This document shows positions 47,673-56,895 of a stretch of 64,000 nucleotides of DNA, one piece after another. Each line of letters opens with the position of its first letter. The first letter of the stretch is position 1. The notes under the pieces were generated by a model. That model did not search any database, had not been told where the DNA came from, and saw only the letters and a list, made by a program, of their open reading frames with translations. Source of the stretch: Centipeda noxia ATCC 43541 (GTDB lineage: Bacteria; Bacillota; Negativicutes; Selenomonadales; Selenomonadaceae); contig NZ_GG749279.1 of the NCBI RefSeq assembly GCF_000160555.1, forward strand, positions 252,413-316,412, written 5' to 3'. The translations under genes and the position numbers were made by a program.

Positions 47673-47711
47673 AAAAACTCAGTCCATTTAACGGGTAGGG
47701 GCTGAGTTTTT
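47673..47711 (+). terminator. Intrinsic terminator after the tRNA pair
   Basis: AAAAACTCAGTCC pairs with GGGCTGAGTTTTT across a 13-base loop. T-runs on both sides make it potentially bidirectional. Confidence 0.85.
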
Positions 47712-47733
47712 GTATGTAAAAATAATGTGACAA

Positions 47734-47748
47734 TGTTATATTATAACA
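47734..47748. promoter_or_regulatory. Operator-like palindrome upstream of mdh
   Basis: TGTTATA, a single T, TATAACA: a perfect 7-bp inverted repeat about 70 bases before the mdh -35 to -10 region. It resembles binding sites of redox or metal regulators but matches none exactly; the Rex consensus TTGTTA-N6-TAACAA has one base more between its arms. The regulator is unknown. Confidence 0.35.
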
Positions 47749-47796
47749 AAAAGGAATTATTTTCTATGAAATATTGAATAATTCATTACAACACAA

Positions 47797-47825
47797 TTGC
47801 TTTTTCTAAATGAGAATGCTATAAT
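47797..47825 (+). promoter_or_regulatory. Promoter of mdh
   Basis: TTGCTT (47797-47802), 17 bases, consensus TATAAT (47820-47825) with TGC before it. It leaves a leader of about 90 nucleotides with no evident riboswitch. Confidence 0.7.
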
Positions 47826-47922
47826 ATCTCCATAGTTGCAGTTTATTGGTATATTCTGTTTCACATTGTGTTACTTATCGTCGAAAATGAGTTGCGAGAC
47901 GCTCTTTAAGGAGGAAATACGG

Positions 47923-48873
47923 ATGAAGGTAACTGTTGTTGGCGCAGGCAATGTAGGTGCTACGGTGGCAAATGTCATTGCCCTCAAGAAATTTGCGAGC
48001 GAAGTTGTTCTCATTGACATTAAAGAAGGTGTTTCCGAAGGAAAAGCAATGGACATGATGCAGTCTGCACATGCCCTTGGTTATGATACGACCGTGGTTG
48101 GCGTTACGAACGACTATGCAGCTACGGCAAACTCTGATGTCGTCGTTGTTACCTCCGGTTTGCCGCGTAAACCCGGAATGACCCGTGAAGAGCTTGTCGG
48201 AGTTAACGCAAAGATTGTAAAGAGTGTTGTAGAGCAAGCACTTAAGTATTCTCCAAACACAATTTTCATTATTATCTCCAATCCGATGGATGCGATGACC
48301 TATCTGACACTGAAATCGACTGGACTTCCCCGCAATCGCGTCATTGGTATGGGCGGAATGCTTGACAGCAGCCGATTCCGTTATTATCTTTCTGAGGCGC
48401 TCAATAAAGCAGGGCATCCTGCAACGCCGACAGACATTGATGGTATGGTCATCGGCGGACACAATGACAAGACGATGGTTCCCCTCGTCAGCATTGCAAC
48501 GCTTCGCGGCATTCCCGTCACGCAAATGCTCTCGAAGGAAGCTCTTGATGATGTCGTACAGAAAACGAAGGTTGGCGGCGCTACGTTGACGGGACTTCTT
48601 GGAACGTCCGCATGGTACGCGCCGGGAGCCTCTGCAGCAGCCTTGGTCGAGGCAATCGCACTTGATGCTAAGAAAATTATTCCGTGCTGCGTTTATCTCG
48701 AAGGTGAGTACGGAGAGAAGGAACTCTGCGTCGGTGTTCCCATTGTTCTTGGTAAGAACGGCTTTGAAAAGGTTGTCAATGTAAAACTTGAAGGCGAAGA
48801 GAAAGCAAAGTTCGACGAGAGTGTTCGGGCGGCACGCGAAGTCAATGATCAGCTTAGTGAGGCGCTGAAGTAA
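47923..48873 (+). CDS. mdh: Malate dehydrogenase (NAD-dependent, LDH-like group)
   Basis: Interconverts malate and oxaloacetate. 316 residues, the length of the LDH-like MDH group. NAD-binding GAGNVGATVA (near 7-16), the substrate-specificity loop SGLPRKPGMTREEL (Arg residues typical of malate rather than lactate enzymes), NPMDAMTYL, and catalytic His in VIGGHNDKTMVPL. An excellent AAGGAGG precedes ATG 47923. In Negativicutes this fits a reductive succinate/propionate pathway (inference). Monocistronic, with its own promoter and terminator. Confidence 0.94.
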   Translation: MKVTVVGAGNVGATVANVIALKKFASEVVLIDIKEGVSEGKAMDMMQSAHALGYDTTVVGVTNDYAATANSDVVVVTSGLPRKPGMTREELVGVNAKIVKSVVEQALKYSPNTIFIIISNPMDAMTYLTLKSTGLPRNRVIGMGGMLDSSRFRYYLSEALNKAGHPATPTDIDGMVIGGHNDKTMVPLVSIATLRGIPVTQMLSKEALDDVVQKTKVGGATLTGLLGTSAWYAPGASAAALVEAIALDAKKIIPCCVYLEGEYGEKELCVGVPIVLGKNGFEKVVNVKLEGEEKAKFDESVRAAREVNDQLSEALK

Positions 48874-48896
48874 GCTGCTTATCAAATAGAAGGAAA

Positions 48897-48923
48897 GGGC
48901 TTTGCGGAAATGCAAGGCTTTTT
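48897..48923 (+). terminator. Intrinsic terminator after mdh
   Basis: GCTTTGC pairs with GCAAGGC (one G-T) around GGAAAT plus one base, then TTTTTC. Confidence 0.8.
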
Positions 48924-48968
48924 CATTTGCTTGAGCCCGGATTTCCCTATAAATCCGATGTAAAGTCC

Positions 48969-48998
48969 TTGACAGAGGTGTTGTATTTCCACTATAAT
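48969..48998 (+). promoter_or_regulatory. Promoter of tRNA-Lys
   Basis: Consensus TTGACA (48969-48974), 18 bases, consensus TATAAT (48993-48998). Confidence 0.9.
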
Positions 48999-49023
48999 AG
49001 CACTGCGCTTCACGCGCGTATCC

Positions 49024-49099
<76 letters not shown>

Positions 49100-49128
49100 T
49101 GCATTTAATCCGCCAAGACGGTTTTGGA

Positions 49129-49162
49129 GAAAGCAGGTTGGAGCAGCTTCAGCCTGCTTTTC
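49129..49162 (+). terminator. Intrinsic terminator after tRNA-Lys
   Basis: AAAGCAGG and CCTGCTTTT pair around an inner AGC/GCT helix, then a short T-run. The arms overlap the region just before surE. Confidence 0.75.
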
Positions 49163-49195
49163 GTATATTCTGGGATGATTATGGGAGATATATCT

Positions 49196-49948
49196 TTGAA
49201 TATCCTAATATTAAATGATGATGGCATTGCAGCAGAGGGACTGCGGACACTCGCGAAGCATCTTGCCCGAAGACATTGCGTTACGGTTGCTGCGCCGATG
49301 CATCAGCAGAGCGGCACATCGCACGCATTGACGATCGGCAGCGCAATTGAAGTGCGTTCCGATAAGACATTCGATGAGGTGTATGATATTGCAGCTTGGG
49401 CGATTGACGGCACGCCAGCAGATTGCGCAAAGCTCTATTTGGATGCGATTGCGGAAGAGTTGCCTGATGTTGTCCTCGCCGGCATTAATCATGGCTCAAA
49501 TCTTGGTACAGATGTGATATATTCCGGCACAATCGGAGCGGCATTTGAGGGATTCTTTCACGGAATTCCATCATTTGCGCTCTCTCGGACAGAAGATAGC
49601 CGTATTTCTTTTTCCGAGGCGTCTGCTTGCTTTGAGCCGTTTATGGAAAAGGTCATAACGTTGAATGAGAAGCCCTTTCTGCTCAATGTCAATTTTCCCA
49701 AAGAGTTTGCCGGAGATACCCCTCGATTCATCTCCTGCCGCCAAGGCGGACGCGACTATATCAATGCCTTTGAAAGGATTGAGGAAAATGGACGTATACA
49801 TTATAAAGTAGAAGGGGAAATATCCGATACAGATAAAGGCGCGGGAACTGACATTTATGCAGTAGAACACGGACTCATCTCTGTTACGCCGGTCGGAATT
49901 GATATGACGGACTATCCTTTGCTTGAAAAATTAGGAAAATCTGTATGA
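49196..49948 (+). CDS. surE: 5'-nucleotidase SurE
   Basis: Stationary-phase nucleotidase acting on nucleoside monophosphates. 250 residues. NILILNDDGIAAEGLRTL carries the metal-binding Asp pair near residues 8-9. SGTSHALTIG, WAIDGTPADCAKL, the metal Asn in GINHGSNLGTDVIYSGTIGAAFEG, and SVTPVGIDMT are present. TTG 49196 is chosen because GGGAGA lies upstream and family members begin here; ATG 49175 and 49181 would add a few residues. Confidence 0.93.
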   Translation: MNILILNDDGIAAEGLRTLAKHLARRHCVTVAAPMHQQSGTSHALTIGSAIEVRSDKTFDEVYDIAAWAIDGTPADCAKLYLDAIAEELPDVVLAGINHGSNLGTDVIYSGTIGAAFEGFFHGIPSFALSRTEDSRISFSEASACFEPFMEKVITLNEKPFLLNVNFPKEFAGDTPRFISCRQGGRDYINAFERIEENGRIHYKVEGEISDTDKGAGTDIYAVEHGLISVTPVGIDMTDYPLLEKLGKSV

Positions 49949-49977
49949 CAGAGGAGGCATCCGTTGATAATCACTAT

Positions 49978-50014
49978 AAAAGAGAAGGGATCCTGTCGAC
50001 TCCTCTTTTTTTTT
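49978..50014 (+). terminator. Intrinsic terminator after surE
   Basis: An AAAGAGAAGGGA arm pairs imperfectly with TCCTCTTT, followed by a long T-run (nine or more T). Confidence 0.65.
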
Positions 50015-50078
50015 GAGAGCATTTGGGGTATAATAACGAATATGAATAATATTCACGTTTTGTTCGGGGGGAGTCTGC

Positions 50079-50741
50079 GTGCTGTATCCGCTGAATATTG
50101 ATCTGAGTGGACGGACGATCATTGTTGTCGGCGGCGGTAAAGTTGCAGAGCGTAAGGTATGCGGTATCCTAGCTGCGGGTGCGGATGTATCTGTGCGTGT
50201 GATTGCACCCGATATGTCGGCGCGACTCCGAGCGTTGGCGCGTACAGGTAAAATTGCATGGATGAAAGAAAGCTATTCGTATCGTATGCTCGAAGGGGCT
50301 TTTCTTGTCTATGCGGCGACAGATAAGCGAGAGATCAATGCATCAGTGGCTGCTGAAGCAAAAGAATGCGGAATTTTAGTCAATATTGCCGATGATCCGT
50401 ATGGCTCTTCGTTTCAGATTCCCTCCTCAGTTCGTCGCGGAGATCTCTTGCTGACCGCATCGACAGGCGGCGGGAGTCCTGCACTGGCACGCAGCATACG
50501 AATGGAGCTTGAGCAACTCTATCCAGCGGCTTTTGGACTGTGGCTGAAGCGTGTCGTAATTCTGCGTTCGGAACTACAGGCGATGCTTCCAATCGGTAAA
50601 GACCGCCGCTTGTATTGGCGCATGGCACTGCGCCCTGATATTTTGGCAATGGTTCGCAATGGAGAGTTAGAGAAAGCAGAGGTTGAATTACGAAATGCAG
50701 CTCTTGATATTGGGGCTCAATCATCGGACGGCTCCGGTTGA
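50079..50741 (+). CDS. Precorrin-2 dehydrogenase (siroheme synthase N-terminal type)
   Basis: NAD-dependent oxidation of precorrin-2 to sirohydrochlorin. 220 residues. YPLNIDLSGRTIIVVGGGKVAERKV is the family opening (in segments), with AATDKREINASVA, ILVNIADDPYGSSFQIPS and STGGGSPALARSIR. It lacks the methyltransferase domain of full CysG; that activity is in the cobA-hemD fusion three genes on. GTG 50079 follows a strong GGGGGGAG. A TATAAT at 50029-50034 may be the operon -10 box. It overlaps hemA by 47 bases. Confidence 0.92.
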   Translation: MLYPLNIDLSGRTIIVVGGGKVAERKVCGILAAGADVSVRVIAPDMSARLRALARTGKIAWMKESYSYRMLEGAFLVYAATDKREINASVAAEAKECGILVNIADDPYGSSFQIPSSVRRGDLLLTASTGGGSPALARSIRMELEQLYPAAFGLWLKRVVILRSELQAMLPIGKDRRLYWRMALRPDILAMVRNGELEKAEVELRNAALDIGAQSSDGSG

Positions 50742-52014
50742 TGTACGTGAGTGGGTTTCATTTTCTCGCGAGGAACTGCGTTCTGGCCTGCTGAGTTTGG
50801 GGGAATATGACGGACTGAGCGGTTTGGTCGTGCTTTCCACCTGTAATCGAACGGAACTCTATGCTGTTGCAGATGATTATGAGCAAGGAATGAAAGCCCT
50901 AAGGCAGTTTCTTAATGATTTGGCGCAGGGCGGAGATGATCTGGATGAGTATCTGTATACCTATGTTGATGATGCTGTCATACGCCATCTTTTCCGCGTT
51001 GCATCCAGTCTAGACTCCCTTGTCCTCGGAGAGGGGCAGATTCTGTCGCAAGTAAAAGAAGCCTATGCAATTGCCCGTGAGGCAGGGACAACGAGTACAG
51101 TGCTTAATCTGCTTTTCCATCGTGCGATTGCAACAGGAAAGCGTGTGCGCACGGAAACACGCATTGCGCATCGCTCTGTATCTGTGAGTTATGCAGCAGT
51201 GGAACTTGCCGCTGCATCGCTCGGGGGCCTTGGGGGATGCAGTGCACTGATTTTTGGTGCAGGCAAGATGGCAGAGCTGACAGCCGAGCATCTGCGCGCA
51301 CACGGGATCGAGACGATATTCGTAGCAAATCGGCATATCGAACGCGGCAAGCGTCTTGCTGAGCGTATTGGCGGCGAGGCAATCCCATTTGATCGCGCAA
51401 TGGACTACGCGTCCTGTGTTGATGTAGTCGTTACCTCGACGGGCGCTCCGCATTATGTGATCAAAGCATGGGAGGCACGCAGGTTGATGGCGCGGCGTCA
51501 GGGCCGGAGAATTTTCCTGATCGATATTGCTGTTCCGCGTGATGTAGATCCAGATGTTGCCGGAATCAAAGGGATTGAGCTCTATAATATCGATGCATTG
51601 GAAGCCGTGGTAGATGAGCACCTCGGTGAACGGCAGGCCGAGGCAGTCGAAGCTGAACGCATTGTGGATGAAGAGGTAAGTACTCTCTTGGAACGGTTCA
51701 AATATCTTTCATTTCAGCCGTTGATGGCGCTTTTGTCAGGTCGTTGTGAGCGCATACGAGAGCGCGAGATTAAGAGGGTGAGTGCAAAGTTGCCGGATCT
51801 CTCGGAGGAAGAGGAGCGACAGGTAGAACATATGAGCCGTATGATTGTGCGCAAGATCCTTCGTATTCCGATGATGAAGCTTCGAGCATCCGCAGGGACT
51901 GCCGACGAAGCATTTTATATTGAGGCAATGCGTGCACTTTTTAAACTGGATGCAATAGGAGAAACGGGAACCAGTGAAAAACGGCATAATCAATATCGGT
52001 ACGCGGGCAAGTAA
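50695..52014 (+). CDS. hemA: Glutamyl-tRNA reductase
   Basis: First step of C5 tetrapyrrole synthesis. 439 residues. LILGLNHRTAPVDVRE opens the catalytic domain, and nucleophile Cys50 lies in LSTCNRTELYAV. LVLGEGQILSQVK, the NADPH domain GAGKMAELTAEHL and a helical dimerisation domain follow. ATG 50695 places the catalytic Cys at 50, as in E. coli. It lies inside the end of the preceding gene and overlaps hemC by 41 bases, an unusually compressed arrangement. Confidence 0.95.
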   Translation: MQLLILGLNHRTAPVDVREWVSFSREELRSGLLSLGEYDGLSGLVVLSTCNRTELYAVADDYEQGMKALRQFLNDLAQGGDDLDEYLYTYVDDAVIRHLFRVASSLDSLVLGEGQILSQVKEAYAIAREAGTTSTVLNLLFHRAIATGKRVRTETRIAHRSVSVSYAAVELAAASLGGLGGCSALIFGAGKMAELTAEHLRAHGIETIFVANRHIERGKRLAERIGGEAIPFDRAMDYASCVDVVVTSTGAPHYVIKAWEARRLMARRQGRRIFLIDIAVPRDVDPDVAGIKGIELYNIDALEAVVDEHLGERQAEAVEAERIVDEEVSTLLERFKYLSFQPLMALLSGRCERIREREIKRVSAKLPDLSEEEERQVEHMSRMIVRKILRIPMMKLRASAGTADEAFYIEAMRALFKLDAIGETGTSEKRHNQYRYAGK

Positions 52015-52909
52015 ACTTGCTCTGTGGCAGACTGAATATGTAGCGGCAGAGATCGAGAGACACCATCCATCCTATCGTACAAAGCTGAAAAAAATGACGA
52101 CAAAAGGAGACCGCATCCTTGACGCGCCTCTGGCTAAGATCGGAGGAAAGGGACTCTTCACGAAAGAGTTGGAGCAGGCGATGCTTGCCGGCCAAATCGA
52201 CATCGCCGTGCACAGTTTAAAAGATATGCCGACGGAGATTCCGAAAGGGCTGATCATCGGCGCGATTACGAAGCGGCTTGATCCGGGGGATGCATTTGTC
52301 AGTGTAAACTATACGTCAATAGAGGAACTTCCCATTGGAGCCAAGGTTGGAACATCAAGCCTTCGGAGACGCGCGCAGCTGCTCGCTGTTCGGCCGGATT
52401 TGCAGCTCCTTGATTTGCGCGGCAATGTCAATACACGGCTGGCAAAGCTCGACGCAGGAGATTTCGACGCGATTATACTGGCTGCTGCCGGATTAAAGCG
52501 TCTTGGCCTGGGGAATCGAATCCGCAGTATTCTTTCGCAAAGAATGATGCTTCCTGCAGTAGGACAGGGGACGCTGGCCATTGAATGCCGTGCAGATGAT
52601 ACCCGGATCCTCTCTGTGATAGATTTTCTCCATGATCGCAATATGAGCGCGGCAGCGATGGCAGAACGTGCATTTCTGTGCCGTGTCGAGGGTGGATGCC
52701 AGATTCCTGTCGGCGTTTATGCAGATTTAAAGGAAGACGGGCTTCTTCATGTCGATGCAATGATCGCTTCCGTTGACGGTATGCGTGTCTGTCGTTCGCG
52801 ATGCACGGGATCTGCAGAGCGGGCGGAGGAGCTGGGTATCTCTCTCGCAGAGGAATTGCTCGATGCCGGCGGTCGTGAGATTTTAAAAGAGATAGGAATT
52901 GCAGTATGA
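51974..52909 (+). CDS. hemC: Hydroxymethylbilane synthase (porphobilinogen deaminase)
   Basis: Polymerises four porphobilinogens. 311 residues. IGTRASKLALWQTEYVA, HSLKDMPTE, GTSSLRRRAQL and the cofactor attachment Cys242 in VEGGCQIPVGVYA (same number as E. coli) are present. GTG start within hemA; overlaps the next gene by 4 bases. Confidence 0.96.
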   Translation: MKNGIINIGTRASKLALWQTEYVAAEIERHHPSYRTKLKKMTTKGDRILDAPLAKIGGKGLFTKELEQAMLAGQIDIAVHSLKDMPTEIPKGLIIGAITKRLDPGDAFVSVNYTSIEELPIGAKVGTSSLRRRAQLLAVRPDLQLLDLRGNVNTRLAKLDAGDFDAIILAAAGLKRLGLGNRIRSILSQRMMLPAVGQGTLAIECRADDTRILSVIDFLHDRNMSAAAMAERAFLCRVEGGCQIPVGVYADLKEDGLLHVDAMIASVDGMRVCRSRCTGSAERAEELGISLAEELLDAGGREILKEIGIAV

Positions 52910-54423
52910 ACGGAAAAGTATTTCTTGTTGGCGCGGGTCCCGGAGATCCGCGCCTTTTGACGGTCGGTGCGATGCAGTGCCTAAAGAATGCGGATGTCGT
53001 TGTCTACGATCATCTCGCGGATGAGAGCATTCTTTCTTATGCGCCTGCTTCAGCAGAAATTATCTATGTCGGAAAGCAGTCATGCAAGCATACGATGCGT
53101 CAAGAGGATATTAATTTGCTGCTTGCTGATAAAGCGGAAGAAGGCAAGACGATTGTTCGCCTCAAAGGCGGTGATCCCTTCGTCTTCGGACGCGGCGGAG
53201 AAGAAGCACTTCTACTCTTAGAGAGAGGAATTCCCTTTGAAATTCTGCCGGGAGTGACCTCTGCGATCAGTGTTCCAGCGTATGCAGGAATTCCTGTGAC
53301 ACATCGCGGAATTGCTGTATCTTTTGCAGTCGTTACCGGACATGAGGACCCGTCAAAATCGGAATCGCATATTCGATGGGAACAGCTTGCGACCGCAGTA
53401 GATACACTGATTTTCTTGATGGGCGTTGCCAATCTTCCCATAATAACGCAAAAACTCATTGAGAACGGGCGGCCCGTCAATACACCCGCAGCAATTATTC
53501 GCTGGGGGACACGGGCGGAGCAGGAGACCTATATCACGACAGTTGGCGAAGCCTCTGCGATGGTACAGCGGGAAGGAATTCGTCCGCCTGCAATCTTTAT
53601 CGTGGGCGATGTGGTCAAACTGCGCGATCAGCTGCGTTGGTTTGATCGTCCAGATATTCGCCCACTCTTTGGGAAGCGCATTCTTGTCACGCGCGCACGC
53701 GCGCAGGCCTCTGCTCTGACAGAGAAACTAAGAGAGCTCGGGGCCTCTTGTATAGAAACTCCGGTCATCCGCATCGTCCCGCCGTCGGACAGTTATGCAG
53801 CAATGGATGCAGCGATTAAGGAACTGCAGGGATATCATTGGCTGATCTTTACCAGCGTCAACGGAGTGGAACATTTCTTTGCGCGCCTGCACCACGCAGG
53901 GAAGGACACGCGTGCCCTTGGCTATGCGAAGATTGCTGCAATCGGATCGGCAACGGCAGAGGCACTTCATTCCTTCGGGATCCTTGTTGATCTTGTGCCG
54001 AAAGAATTCCGTGCAGAGGCTGTCGTTGAAGAGATGATGCCTATTCTTCCGCCGCGTGCCCGTATTCTTCTTCCGCGTGCACATGAGGCGCGCGATATTC
54101 TCCCGGAGGCACTGCGTACACACGGTGCTGAAGTCGATGTGGTATCCGCCTATAAGACGGTGCCGGAGCTGGACGACGGAACGGAGATAGCGAAGCAATT
54201 GATGAATGGAAAAATTGATTTTGTGACGTTTACAAGCTCCTCTACCGTGAAGAATCTGGTTAAGCAGCTTGGCAATATTACACCACTCCAGCAGGCAAAA
54301 ATTGCCTGCATCGGTCCGGTTACGGCGGAGACAGCACGAAGCTTTGCACTTGAACCCGATATTATAGCAGATACATATACAATTGACGGGCTTATAGAGA
54401 GCATAAAGGAGTACGTTAAATGA
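52906..54423 (+). CDS. cobA-hemD: CobA-HemD fusion: uroporphyrinogen-III methyltransferase / uroporphyrinogen-III synthase
   Basis: 505 residues in two domains. Residues about 1-240 are the SAM-dependent methyltransferase ([62 protein letters not shown]) making precorrin-2. Residues about 255-500 are HemD ([37 protein letters not shown]), which closes the ring to uroporphyrinogen III. One chain thus makes and then methylates the branch-point compound. Overlaps hemB by 4 bases. Confidence 0.95.
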   Translation: MNGKVFLVGAGPGDPRLLTVGAMQCLKNADVVVYDHLADESILSYAPASAEIIYVGKQSCKHTMRQEDINLLLADKAEEGKTIVRLKGGDPFVFGRGGEEALLLLERGIPFEILPGVTSAISVPAYAGIPVTHRGIAVSFAVVTGHEDPSKSESHIRWEQLATAVDTLIFLMGVANLPIITQKLIENGRPVNTPAAIIRWGTRAEQETYITTVGEASAMVQREGIRPPAIFIVGDVVKLRDQLRWFDRPDIRPLFGKRILVTRARAQASALTEKLRELGASCIETPVIRIVPPSDSYAAMDAAIKELQGYHWLIFTSVNGVEHFFARLHHAGKDTRALGYAKIAAIGSATAEALHSFGILVDLVPKEFRAEAVVEEMMPILPPRARILLPRAHEARDILPEALRTHGAEVDVVSAYKTVPELDDGTEIAKQLMNGKIDFVTFTSSSTVKNLVKQLGNITPLQQAKIACIGPVTAETARSFALEPDIIADTYTIDGLIESIKEYVK

Positions 54424-55391
54424 ATTTGATTCAGCGACCACGCCGCCTGCGTATTTCATCCGGAATACGTGACCTCGTGCGTGAGACAGAGCTCTCTCCG
54501 CGTGATTTGGTTTATCCGATTTTTGTCGTCCCCGGCGTGCATATAAAAGAAGAGATCCCAAGCATGCCTGGGTGTTTTCACTATTCTGTAGATCAGGCTG
54601 CGTTACTTGCACGGGAAATTGCAGAGCGTGGGATTCCGGCAGTTGAAGTATTTGGTCTTCCGGAGTATAAAGACGAAATCGGTTCGAGTGCATGGGATAT
54701 GACCAGTCCCGTTCAGCGTGCAATTGCGGCGATTAAAGAGGCTGTTCCGGAACTCATTGTGATTGGCGATGTCTGTCTCTGTCAGTATACGAGTCACGGT
54801 CACTGTGGTGAACTTCACGACCGCTATGTGGACAACGACGCGACTCTGCCGCATCTTGTCCAGACAGCAGTTAGCCAAGCGCGTGCTGGTGCAGATATTG
54901 TCGCGCCATCCGATATGATGGATGGGCGCGTAGCAGCTATTCGCTCCGGACTCGATGCCGAAGGATTTGTGAATACGAGCATTATGAGTTATGCCGTAAA
55001 ATATGCTTCCGGCTATTACGGCCCCTTTCGCGATGCGGCAGACAGTGTACCCTCATTCGGTGATCGCAGGCAGTATCAGATGGACCCCGCAAATGTGCGT
55101 GAAGCGTTAAAAGAGGCTGCGCTCGATATGGATGAAGGAGCAGACATTATCATGGTAAAACCTGCGCTCGCCTATCTGGATGTTGTGCGTCAAGTATATG
55201 AAGCGACTGATCGTCCGATTTCTGTTTACAACGTAAGCGCAGAGTATTCCATGGTCAAAGCAGCTGCTGCAAACGGGTGGATTGATGAGCAGCGCATTGT
55301 TCTGGAGACGCTGACAAGTATGAAACGTGCCGGAGCAAAGATCATCATCAGCTACCATGCGATGGATGCTGCTGCATGGCTGAATGTATAA
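54420..55391 (+). CDS. hemB: Delta-aminolevulinic acid dehydratase (porphobilinogen synthase)
   Basis: Condenses two ALA to porphobilinogen. 323 residues. The zinc-binding Cys119, Cys121 and Cys129 lie in [14 protein letters not shown], marking a zinc-type enzyme. The Schiff-base lysines are in the [10 protein letters not shown][10 protein letters not shown] region and [25 protein letters not shown] is the family segment. hemL follows with AAGGAG within the last bases of hemB. Confidence 0.96.
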   Translation: MNLIQRPRRLRISSGIRDLVRETELSPRDLVYPIFVVPGVHIKEEIPSMPGCFHYSVDQAALLAREIAERGIPAVEVFGLPEYKDEIGSSAWDMTSPVQRAIAAIKEAVPELIVIGDVCLCQYTSHGHCGELHDRYVDNDATLPHLVQTAVSQARAGADIVAPSDMMDGRVAAIRSGLDAEGFVNTSIMSYAVKYASGYYGPFRDAADSVPSFGDRRQYQMDPANVREALKEAALDMDEGADIIMVKPALAYLDVVRQVYEATDRPISVYNVSAEYSMVKAAAANGWIDEQRIVLETLTSMKRAGAKIIISYHAMDAAAWLNV

Positions 55392-55402
55392 GGAGATCTT
55401 CC

Positions 55403-56722
55403 ATGCGGAATACAGAAAAGTCAAGACTCGCCTTTGACGAGGCGAAACAGTATATGCCGGGCGGAGTCAATAGCCCCGTTCGCTCGTTTGCAAATGTGGG
55501 CGGCAATCCTCTCTTTATTGCGCGCGCGCAGGGATCGAAAATTTATGATATCGACGGGAACGAGTACATTGACTACGTTGGTTCATGGGGACCGATGATT
55601 GTCGGTCATGCACATCCCCAAGTGGTAGGTGCATTGCAGGAGGCTGTGACGCACGGGACAAGCTATGGTGCTCCGACTCTCCTTGAGACGGAGCTGGCAA
55701 AACTCGTCAAAAACATCTATCCGTCCATTGAAGTGATTCGTATGGTGAATTCGGGGACGGAAGCGACAATGAGCGCTCTTCGCCTCGCACGCGGATATAC
55801 GGGGCGCGATAAGATCGTAAAATTTATCGGATGCTATCATGGGCACAGTGACAGCCTGCTTGTCAGCGCAGGCTCTGGGATGGCGACATTTGGGGTACCG
55901 AGTTCTCCGGGGGTTACGGGTGGAACAGCTGCAGATACGATTGCCGTTCCTTACAACAACGAGAATGCAATTCGTACGGTTATGGAGTATGACGGAGAGC
56001 ATATTGCAGCAGTTATCGTAGAACCGGTGGCAGGAAATATGGGACTTGTACTGCCGCGTCAGGGATATCTCTCACTCCTACGGGAGCTTACGGAAAAGCA
56101 TGGCGCACTCCTTATCTTCGATGAAGTAATGTGCGGATTCCGTGCCTCGCTTGGCGGGGCTCAGGCCGCATATGGTATCCGTCCTGATCTCACCTGTCTT
56201 GGCAAGATCATTGGCGGTGGACTTCCCGTAGCGGCATATGGTGGACGACGCGAAATCATGGAATATATTTCCCCTGCAGGGCCTGTTTATCAGGCAGGAA
56301 CGCTCTCGGGAAACCCACTTGCAATGACGGCTGGCATTGAGACGCTTAGAATTTTGACGGCAGAATCGAAAGAGGGAAAGGCAGATTACAGTCGTGAACT
56401 GACCATCAAAACGAAGGATCTTCTGCTCGGGTGGCAGCGCGCTGCAAAGGATGCCGGTGTTCCAATCTGTGCTCACCAAGCGGGCTCGATGTTTGGTATT
56501 TTCTTTATTGACCGAGATGTTTATGATTACGACGATGCTGTGTCTGCAGATCAGGATGCCTTTCGTATTTGGTTCGAAACAATGCTGGATGAAGGAATAT
56601 ATCTCGCGCCATCCCAGTTCGAGACGACTTTTCTATCGGGGGCTCATACGGATGAAGATATTGCGCGCACGATTGCGGCGGCAAAGAAAGCGTTTGCAGC
56701 AGTAAAAGAGAAGCGCAGTTAA
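55403..56722 (+). CDS. hemL: Glutamate-1-semialdehyde 2,1-aminomutase
   Basis: PLP enzyme converting GSA to ALA. 439 residues. [44 protein letters not shown] and the PLP-binding Lys (about 268) in [16 protein letters not shown] are present. ATG 55403 is selected by AAGGAG 7 bases upstream. It ends the tetrapyrrole operon, with a strong terminator 10 bases after the stop. Confidence 0.96.
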   Translation: MRNTEKSRLAFDEAKQYMPGGVNSPVRSFANVGGNPLFIARAQGSKIYDIDGNEYIDYVGSWGPMIVGHAHPQVVGALQEAVTHGTSYGAPTLLETELAKLVKNIYPSIEVIRMVNSGTEATMSALRLARGYTGRDKIVKFIGCYHGHSDSLLVSAGSGMATFGVPSSPGVTGGTAADTIAVPYNNENAIRTVMEYDGEHIAAVIVEPVAGNMGLVLPRQGYLSLLRELTEKHGALLIFDEVMCGFRASLGGAQAAYGIRPDLTCLGKIIGGGLPVAAYGGRREIMEYISPAGPVYQAGTLSGNPLAMTAGIETLRILTAESKEGKADYSRELTIKTKDLLLGWQRAAKDAGVPICAHQAGSMFGIFFIDRDVYDYDDAVSADQDAFRIWFETMLDEGIYLAPSQFETTFLSGAHTDEDIARTIAAAKKAFAAVKEKRS

Positions 56723-56731
56723 TTTTGCAGA

Positions 56732-56772
56732 AGCCTCCTGTGGGAAAATTTCTCACAGGAGGTTTTTTATTT
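56732..56772 (+). terminator. Intrinsic terminator of the tetrapyrrole operon
   Basis: CCTCCTGTG and CACAGGAGG form a perfect 9-bp stem, extended by A/T pairs, then TTTTTTATTTTT. Confidence 0.95.
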
Positions 56773-56805
56773 TTGGAAAAGTCCGTCAGCAAGAGATTAT
56801 CCGGA

Positions 56806-56834
56806 TTGCTCCGAAGAATGGCATATGCTATAAT
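56806..56834 (+). promoter_or_regulatory. Promoter of the flippase-lipid kinase pair
   Basis: TTGCTC (56806-56811), 17 bases, consensus TATAAT (56829-56834) preceded by TGC. Confidence 0.65.
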
Positions 56835-56895
56835 TCAAGAGTAAGTCGTAAAATGTGTATCCATTTGCAGATATTCAAAGTATCATATTGAGGCG

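Noticed and set aside
47923-48873. Lactate dehydrogenase instead of malate dehydrogenase
   Set aside because: The loop GLPRKPGMTRE with its extra Arg fits malate specificity.
47875-48915. Long open frame on the minus strand opposite mdh (346 codons)
   Set aside because: It is an antisense shadow of the malate dehydrogenase codons, has no Shine-Dalgarno or family motif, and runs through mdh and its terminator.
53728-54723. 331-codon minus-strand frame opposite cobA-hemD and hemB
   Set aside because: Cysteine/arginine/histidine-rich composition and no recognisable domain; produced by codon bias of the plus-strand genes.
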